This document shows, one piece after another, positions 4,828 to 5,569 of a stretch of 5,569 bases of DNA. The number at the start of each line of letters is the position of its first letter. Within the stretch, counting starts at the first letter, position 1. The position numbers were made by a program, and so were the translations under genes. The notes under the pieces are model-generated. The model searched no databases and was not told where the DNA came from. It worked only from the letters and a program-made list of their open reading frames with translations. Source of the stretch: DASQPR01 sp035713725 (GTDB lineage: Bacteria; Actinomycetota; Actinomycetes; Mycobacteriales; Micromonosporaceae); assembly GCA_035713725.1 (NCBI GenBank), contig DASTMZ010000168.1, forward strand, positions 1 to 5,569. The letters run 5' to 3'.

Positions 4828-4887
4828 GACTGACACAACCACCATGTCGCACGAGGTGTTCCGCGCGAAACCCGGGTCGGAGACGTT

Positions 4888-4901
4888 GTAAGGGTTCTTA
4901 C
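4888..4901. repeat. AT-richer inverted repeat in the HIT-msrA spacer
   Basis: GTAAG-GGTT-CTTAC is a 5-bp dyad standing out as AT-richer than its surroundings. It lies about 105 bases upstream of msrA, in the range for an operator. It is short, so chance is possible. Confidence 0.3.
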
Positions 4902-4908
4902 CGCCACG

Positions 4909-4923
4909 GGCGGCCCGGCCGCC
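4909..4923. terminator. GC hairpin downstream of the HIT gene
   Basis: GGCGGC-CCG-GCCGCC forms a 6-bp stem with a 3-base loop, 66 bases past the HIT stop (reading on the minus strand). There is no T-run, so it would be a weak or T-less terminator, as described for GC-rich actinomycetes. Readthrough into msrA is equally possible. Confidence 0.25.
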
Positions 4924-4988
4924 ACTCCGGCCTCGCCGCTTCGGCCGATCATGGACGATGCCGACAGCTCGTGAGGGGCCTGGGTCGG

Positions 4989-5405
4989 TCAGGAGGCGAC
5001 TACGGCGCGGATCTTCGCGGCGATAGCGGCCGCTTCGTCCTCCGAGGCGTACGGTGCCCGGGGCCAGAAGAAGCCACGCAACCCGTCCTTGCGGCGTCTC
5101 GGTACGACGTGCGTGTGCAGATGCGGCACGCTCTGACTCACCTTGTTGTTCATCGCGACGAACGTACCGTCGGCGTCGAGCCCGATCTCGACGGCGCGTG
5201 CCACGCACTGGACCAGGAGGAAGTAGCCGGGCAGCAGCGCGGCGGGCAGATCGCTCAGCGTCTCGACGTGTTCGCGCGGTATGACGAGCGTGTGTCCCGG
5301 GAACACCGGCCGGCGATCAAGGAACGCCAGCCCGTCGGGAGTGTCGGCGACGATGTGGGCGGGCAATTCGCCGGCGACGATCGAGCAGAAGACGTCCGTG
5401 CTCAC
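4989..5405 (-). CDS. HIT-family nucleotide hydrolase/transferase
   Basis: The 138-residue protein is a complete HIT domain. The N-terminal FCSIVAGELPAHIV and DTPDGLAFLDRRP followed by FPGHTLVIPREHVETL are the typical first half. The histidine triad HLHTHVV is at 95-101, within QSVPHLHTHVVPR, with the central His97 as expected nucleophile. Such enzymes hydrolyse or transfer nucleoside monophosphates from nucleotide conjugates such as adenosine phosphoramidates or dinucleoside polyphosphates; the exact substrate cannot be told from sequence. The start GTG 5405 gives the usual short N-terminus. There is no Shine-Dalgarno site, but a TAGGGT box ends 8 bases before the GTG, so the message is probably leaderless. 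It runs in the same direction as msrA, with 205 bases between, and diverges from the right-edge gene. Confidence 0.93.
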   Translation of the reverse strand: MSTDVFCSIVAGELPAHIVADTPDGLAFLDRRPVFPGHTLVIPREHVETLSDLPAALLPGYFLLVQCVARAVEIGLDADGTFVAMNNKVSQSVPHLHTHVVPRRRKDGLRGFFWPRAPYASEDEAAAIAAKIRAVVAS

Positions 5406-5413
5406 AGCACGTC

Positions 5414-5419
5414 ACCCTA
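5414..5419 (-). promoter_or_regulatory. Putative -10 box for a leaderless HIT transcript
   Basis: TAGGGT reads on the minus strand 8 bases before GTG 5405 and fits TANNNT. Transcription would begin at or within a base or two of the start codon. No -35 match is visible; the expected place is occupied by the GC dyad at 5421-5441. Confidence 0.4.
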
Positions 5420-5420
5420 A

Positions 5421-5441
5421 CCGCCGGCGGCCGGCCGGCGG
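5421..5441. repeat. GC-only dyad upstream of the HIT promoter
   Basis: CCGCCGG (5421-5427) and CCGGCGG (5435-5441) are inverted copies with 7 bases between; the whole stretch is C and G only. It occupies the -35 zone of the HIT gene. It could be a regulatory site, or simply a product of local GC richness. Confidence 0.3.
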
Positions 5442-5459
5442 CGCACCTGCCGTCCCGCG

Positions 5460-5507
5460 GATCTAGGAAGCACAACCTTGCCGGGACCCGGTTTCGCTTC
5501 CTAGATC
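5460..5507. repeat. Perfect 12-bp inverted repeat in the divergent spacer
   Basis: GATCTAGGAAGC (5460-5471) and GCTTCCTAGATC (5496-5507) are perfect complements separated by 24 bases. The middle holds a second dyad, CCGGG-A-CCCGG (5481-5491). The arms are less GC-rich than the flanks. It lies between the HIT gene and the right-edge gene, ending 16 bases before the TACGCT box. It could be an operator pair, a looped RNA element or a mobile repeat. Confidence 0.65.
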
Positions 5508-5522
5508 GCCGGACGCCGGGGC

Positions 5523-5528
5523 TACGCT
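5523..5528 (+). promoter_or_regulatory. Putative -10 box for a leaderless right-edge transcript
   Basis: TACGCT fits TANNNT and ends 6 bases before GTG 5535, so transcription would begin on or next to the start codon. No good -35 is seen. It mirrors the arrangement at the HIT gene. Confidence 0.4.
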
Positions 5529-5534
5529 GTGCCG

Positions 5535-5569
5535 GTGACAAACAGCCCAGCCGATCACGGCTTCGAAAC
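5535..5569 (+). CDS. Start of a gene cut by the window edge, possibly a trans-sulfuration enzyme
   Basis: GTG 5535 opens a frame reading MTNSPADHGFE before the window ends. Many actinobacterial cystathionine gamma-synthases and gamma-lyases (PLP-dependent, methionine/cysteine metabolism) begin with a short variable tail followed by a GFET-type segment and then AIHAGQ, and this start fits that pattern. Only 11 full codons are visible, so this is a pattern-based guess without any catalytic residue. There is no Shine-Dalgarno site; the TACGCT box 6 bases upstream suggests a leaderless message. An msrA gene nearby is consistent with a sulfur-amino-acid neighbourhood but is weak support. Confidence 0.4.
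   Translation, partial: MTNSPADHGFE

Noticed and set aside
3968..4891. Plus-strand open frame of 307 codons spanning the repeat and the antisense of msrA
   Set aside because: It reads through the tandem repeat and is a mirror of msrA; the product is Arg/Gly/Ala-rich with no domain.
5460..5507. SAM riboswitch upstream of the right-edge gene
   Set aside because: The -10 box at 5523-5528 would place the transcription start after this element, so it would not be in the mRNA, and no known riboswitch core is recognisable.

Overview
The window comes from a chromosome of a high-GC Gram-positive bacterium, most likely an actinomycete. Coding frames are strongly G/C-biased at the third codon position, GTG starts are common, promoter-like -10 hexamers are of the TANNNT type, and the proteins (a lipoprotein with an actinobacterial-style lipobox, a DUF1905 protein, PobA-like, YCII, MsrA and HIT proteins) all read as actinobacterial. 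The species cannot be named from this. There is no rRNA, tRNA, CRISPR array, transposase or phage gene. It is mostly ordinary chromosomal sequence with several intergenic dyads and repeats.

Layout. Positions 1-415 (minus) hold the N-terminal part of a RibD-C/dihydrofolate-reductase-like protein, cut by the window edge, with a good -10 upstream. Positions 517-1456 (plus) are a tight chain: a small protein-like frame with no normal start codon, a 22-codon mini-ORF, a DUF1905 protein and an unknown Trp-rich protein, linked by overlapping or abutting stop and start codons. A 223-bp gap follows, carrying a convincing promoter for a secreted lipoprotein (1680-2312, plus). That gene converges on a PobA-like flavin monooxygenase (2346-3539, minus). 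The monooxygenase diverges from a YCII-family gene (3690-4022, plus) across a 150-bp spacer rich in dyads and direct repeats. The YCII gene in turn converges on msrA (4127-4783, minus) over a GC-rich tandem repeat. Upstream of msrA on the same strand is a HIT-family gene (4989-5405, minus), and at the right edge a plus-strand gene begins (5535 onward) whose few visible residues resemble the start of trans-sulfuration enzymes.

How the genes may work together. The monooxygenase and the YCII protein share a divergent control region, so a common regulator of aromatic-compound metabolism is plausible but unproven. MsrA repairs oxidised methionine. If the right-edge gene is a cystathionine synthase or lyase, the right end has a sulfur-amino-acid theme. 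The HIT gene and the right-edge gene both look leaderless and flank a perfect 12-bp inverted repeat. No complete new system is evident. The most notable items are the unusual start of the 517-717 frame, the changed active-site positions of the PobA-like enzyme, the dyad-dense 3540-3689 spacer, the 4024-4103 repeat and the 5460-5507 inverted repeat.
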